NCBI GenBank assembly: GCA_030762935.1
Contig: CM060895.1
Coordinates: 34,933,501-34,997,500, forward strand
Length of the DNA: 64,000 nt
Direction of reading: 5' to 3'
Origin: Hymenopus coronatus
Lineage: Eukaryota > Arthropoda > Insecta > Mantodea > Hymenopodidae
The notes below the pieces were generated by a model that made no database searches, was not told the DNA's origin, and saw only the letters and a program-made list of their open reading frames with translations. Below, piece by piece: positions 60,358 to 64,000 of this stretch (position 1 is its first letter; every line of letters begins with the position of its first letter). Position numbers and translations under genes: made by a program.

Positions 60358-61499
60358 CTGTAAAAAGTTATTAACAGTTTAGCAAATAATCCACTTACAA
60401 AGATACAGCAAAAGCCTAGTACCCAAAATATATAATTTATAGCCACATTATGTGTCATTCTACATACATTGCAATTTTTAGGGCCAGTTTTATGACCAAT
60501 GTTAAATTTTAACACAATGTTAACATTACACTTGGTGAGTCAACATCCTTATCCTCTTGTGTTAAGGCACCTAACAAGCCTAAGGATTAGCAAATAGCTG
60601 CTGCAAACGAAGCTATTGATGTGAGTTTGCGATATTTGGCATTTTTCAATGCTATTCCTAAGCAAAGCAACTATGCATCATAATAAATTTGAAAAGTCTG
60701 CAAAAGAAAGAATTTTTAAACCAATACAGACTGCCCAAATAGTCATGAGATTAGTTTTATATGAAATATGAGAGATTAGAATACTAATAATGCAAACATG
60801 GTTCTTTCAATGCTGCAAGTGTTAATTACTCTTGGGATTTTAAGGTACTGCACTTTTCATTTAATTCCAGGTGGTAATGCTGAAAATTCCAAAGGTACTT
60901 ATTTGTGGGTATACCCAGAATATTTCTGAAGTAATCACTCCAGTAAACAGTATTTATTTTGGTGTCTGCTTGATTATTAAGCAATGGTAAAACACATTTA
61001 GCGATTTTGGTTTAAACCTATATAAAACAATTACATATGCTTCCCCGACCTGGCAGTTTTAATGCTGCAAGTATATCAATATTTACATATCTATTCTTTA
61101 ATAACCAACACATTTTTGAACAGTGAAACACTCATTAGTTCAATTGTCAATACGATTCAAACCTCAAAGTAATCAGGAAGATCACGTGCCAGTTATCTAT
61201 GAACATAAGCAGTTGCCTGCTAAAGAATCAGAGTGCTGTAATGCAAAGACAGAAGTACACCTGAGCACACTTAGAAGCTGTTCAGTTTGGTCATTGTCTT
61301 TTTGAGTTGCTCGTAGTTAACACAAAATGTTAGCTAACAAATTTATTTTATGTAAAAGCCTGTTGAAATGTAAGAGTTTTAACATAATGTCAACAAACAA
61401 GATGCTAGTTATATTTTTGATGTTCTTGTTCACATATCAAGTACTCATTAAAAGTAGATACAAAAATACATAAAATTTAATACGCAATGAACAAAAAAA

Positions 61500-62462
61500 G
61501 TACATACAATTTAAAGAAAATCCCCTTGCCCGAACTACCATTTACATAGAACAATTTTCTTTGTTTTTAATATTCTAAAAAAATACAGCTAATAATTTTG
61601 ATTGAATCAAGGCAGTTTTAAGATATTTACATGATTCAATATTTTGTAATTTTTACTTTCTCTACATGTACTATGTTCATAGGGTATAGAGAAAGTATTG
61701 CATTTCACCCAAAAATTTGATACCGAGATTTCGCTGGAAATAAGATGTTTTAGGGTCCCCTGTAACAATAAAAAGAATGTTTAGAAAAAGGCTTGTGTGT
61801 ATGTTGTGTGTTGGTAAAATACCAAACTTGGTATATTAATATCTTCCAAGAATGTGACACAAAGATTTTGAGGAATATCCCCCCACCCCAAACTACCCTT
61901 TATCTTGTAGTTGTAGTTATTCTGATTTTCTCAAAAATGACTTAACGATTTTAATTAAGAGAAAATATATTAAAGATATTTACACAACAAATTTAATACA
62001 TATCTTGAATTTTCTGGGAAAAGCCTCTGAAGACTTCTTTATTCTGAATGAATTTTGCATAACTAGTAAACTGTAAGAGACTTATCACACAAAATATGTA
62101 GATCTCATTGAATTAAACAATTTATTTCATAAATTTTTTCGTAGAGTTGACAATTTTTGAGATATTCATTGTTATTGCTTTCAGTTTTAAAATACTTAAA
62201 ACTATGGGCATTTGTCAACCCCTGGCAATGCAAAGAAATGGATTTCAACCACATGGCAACCAACTTTTAAAACATTTGACTATCGCTTTAGCCAAGTGTA
62301 TTCCCTTAGTTCCCTTCTAATTGCAAGAAAGCAAATAATAAAGATAAACTCTGATGTTTATCTTCATTACTATGCAGTAGATAAAAGAACAAGCTTTTTA
62401 ACAATAATTTGTTACAGAGATGTAGAGAAAAGTCATCTGAATGGAACACATCAGATTTTTTA
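61500..62462 (+). repeat. R1 fragment plus full-length R1
   Basis: 61500-61640 is a middle fragment. 61648-62462 is a full copy from TTTTTACTTTCTCTACATGT to GTCATCTGAATGGAACACAT. Confidence 0.88.
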
Positions 62463-62880
62463 CGGTACTGCTCAGTTATTTTACGCTTTTTAAATTTCAC
62501 TTGCTTCAGTCTCCTGTGTCCTCTTTGTATCTACAATACCTACTCGTCTGTCAACATCAAATGACAAGAGTTTGAAGTTTCAAAGATGAAAATCCTAATT
62601 CACCAACACACAAACCAAACAGGTGATAATGAAGTGTCAAAATTTATCTTGACAATACTTCTCAAGATTGCTAAAGTCTCACTGTATTTATCATGTCTAT
62701 TATACATACTCATAATTCTTATGGGAGGTCATAATGATCCAATATCAATGGTAGGAGCAAGTCTTCTGGATTTTTCCCAAAATGAATTGCAATTCAATTT
62801 ATAGCTCAAAACCTTATAATCTTTACATCATGCCTTTTAACCTTATGTAGAGGCTTGGGCTTTCATGGCCGATATTATCA
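62463..62880. other. No feature seen
   Basis: The plus frame at 62586-62804 has a hydrophobic stretch but no context to support a gene. Confidence 0.35.
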
Positions 62881-63330
62881 ACCTTATTATCTAAGTTTAC
62901 CAGGTTTGTTGGCTGTGGTCCAGTTGTTTGCATAACTGACTTTTCGCCGAAAGCTACGTTCGGCATCATCAGGGTGAGAATATAGCTCCAGAGTCCAGGC
63001 AAGACTGGAGCACTAGTAACTGCCACTGTATATATAGCCACGCACCAAAGGAGAGCGTGGCCAGTTAGGGGGTTGGAGGCCGATTGGTTAATGGCTGTCA
63101 CCTGTCCGAGGGCTGTCTCTGCTTCGTATATAAAGTGATGAGCTTTGCTTTGCTCAGGTTTCACTCTCGCTCTTTCCAGAGCCAGAATCCAAGCTTTGCT
63201 TATTTGCGGTCTTTCTTCTTTTCGACTGAAAACATTTTTGTGTTTGAATATTTCAATCGCTTCCGACAAAACGTTGGTTATGCAAACAACTGGACCACGG
63301 CCAACAAGCCTGGTAGACTTAGATAATAAG
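62881..63330. mobile_element. Foldback element with about 57-bp TIRs and a hammerhead-like core
   Basis: The left end runs CCTTATTATCTAAGTTTACC... to TTTGCATAACTGAC; the right end is its inverted copy with a few differences, ending at about 63330. The internal 330 bp is CpG-bearing unlike its surroundings, so the insertion may be young. A block near the left end reads on the minus strand CTGATGA, a GCCGAA/TTCGGC stem, then GAAA (62972-62942). That arrangement is typical of terminal repeats of Penelope-like elements with hammerhead motifs. No reverse transcriptase is present. Confidence 0.65.
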
Positions 63331-63717
63331 GTCTTTTAACCTTATTTGTTTTCTTTTGCAAAAAGATGGGCAAAATTTAATTTGAGCAAATTACTTTGGG
63401 ATCTTCACATTGAAGCACACAAAAACTAATAAAATTGAGTCTCAAATACTCCTATGCTCCATAAAAGTTATACCTCCTTTAGTTCTCAGACCTCCTTGTT
63501 GTGGCATACCTGTTGTACTTGTTGGGGATTGTGCCTACATTGGTACATATTTGACAAACTTAAAATTGGGGTACAATCCAATTCATCAGCCCGTATCTAA
63601 AAATCTGTGTGCATATACAAAAACTTTCACAATAAACATCACACATAATAAAATTGTAGATACAACACAAACATTATATGCAGAACTTTAGGGACCACAG
63701 TGTGTGCTGTGCCTACA

Positions 63718-64000
63718 ATTTTACTTTCTCTACCACATACATAGGAGGTACAGAAATATCGCATTTCACCCAAAAATTTGATACAGAGATTTCAATGGAA
63801 ATACGTGCAAGGATTGAGGTTTAAGTTCCATGTGTGTCAATGTGTGTGAAGAGCACAACCTAAAAACAAAAAGTTAATTAAATATCAGACTAATATATAA
63901 GTAAGGCATGTGCCAAGAATGCAAGGTTTTCAAGAAAAACATCCACCACAAACTAAATTTTACATGGAGTGTGTATAAAAATTTTTGATTTTCCTTAAAA
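63718..64000 (+). repeat. R1 repeat running off the window
   Basis: TTTTACTTTCTCTACCACAT start and the following 5' blocks; cut by the window end. Confidence 0.8.

Noticed and set aside
61123..61305. Plus-strand frame right of RSPH9
   Set aside because: It lies after the RSPH9 poly(A) signal, starts without a good ATG and has no family likeness.
62823..63269. 148-codon minus-strand frame
   Set aside because: It runs through the TIR of the foldback element and starts within it; no domain is visible.
63410..63691. 93-codon plus-strand frame with GDCAYIG
   Set aside because: A faint likeness to Harbinger transposases rests on one short motif only.

Overview
The window is nuclear DNA from an animal, most likely an invertebrate and plausibly an arthropod; the species was not identified. 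It is AT-rich, has spliceosomal introns, carries broken mariner, hAT and LINE copies and tRNA-derived SINEs, and its CpG content is patchy. Almost none of the open frames are genes: most run through interspersed repeats.

Left part (1 to about 39 kb): no host gene was recognised. It holds many copies of one roughly 850-bp interspersed repeat (called R1 here) in both orientations, tRNA-derived SINEs, long CT microsatellites, three Tc1/mariner-type transposase relics, a mariner-type MITE, a LINE 3' end, a GC-rich hairpin-dense block at 7.07-7.38 kb and one orphan exon-like frame near 36.5 kb.

Right part (about 39 to 64 kb): three transcription units can be read. (1) A four-exon gene on the plus strand, 46642-59920, encodes radial spoke head protein 9 (RSPH9), an axonemal protein of motile cilia and sperm flagella; the exons join in phase to 1080 nt (359 residues). 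(2) Head to head with it, a predicted three-exon gene on the minus strand (46281 down to 39190) encodes a 72-residue single-pass membrane protein that I do not recognise. Its start codon lies about 360 bp from the RSPH9 start codon, so the two probably share a bidirectional promoter; a near-match to an RFX X-box lies 55 bp before the RSPH9 ATG. (3) Tail to tail with RSPH9, a minus-strand terminal exon (60357 down to 60200) encodes a charged, probably coiled-coil C-terminus; the rest of that gene should lie to the right.

The RSPH9 introns hold relics of mariner, hAT and LINE elements, several R1 copies (one split by a SINE), two long inverted-repeat hairpins and a small tandem array. CpG is visibly scarcer from about 39 kb rightwards than in the left part, apart from a CpG-bearing spot at the shared promoter and some repeats. 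This fits gene-body methylation in an invertebrate and agrees with the gene limits predicted from splice sites.

The items most worth following up are the R1 family with its 40-bp palindromic end, the small membrane-protein gene whose last splice acceptor seems to use a piece of R1, the structured GC-rich block near 7.2 kb, the intronic hairpins, and a foldback element with a hammerhead-like core at 62.9 kb.
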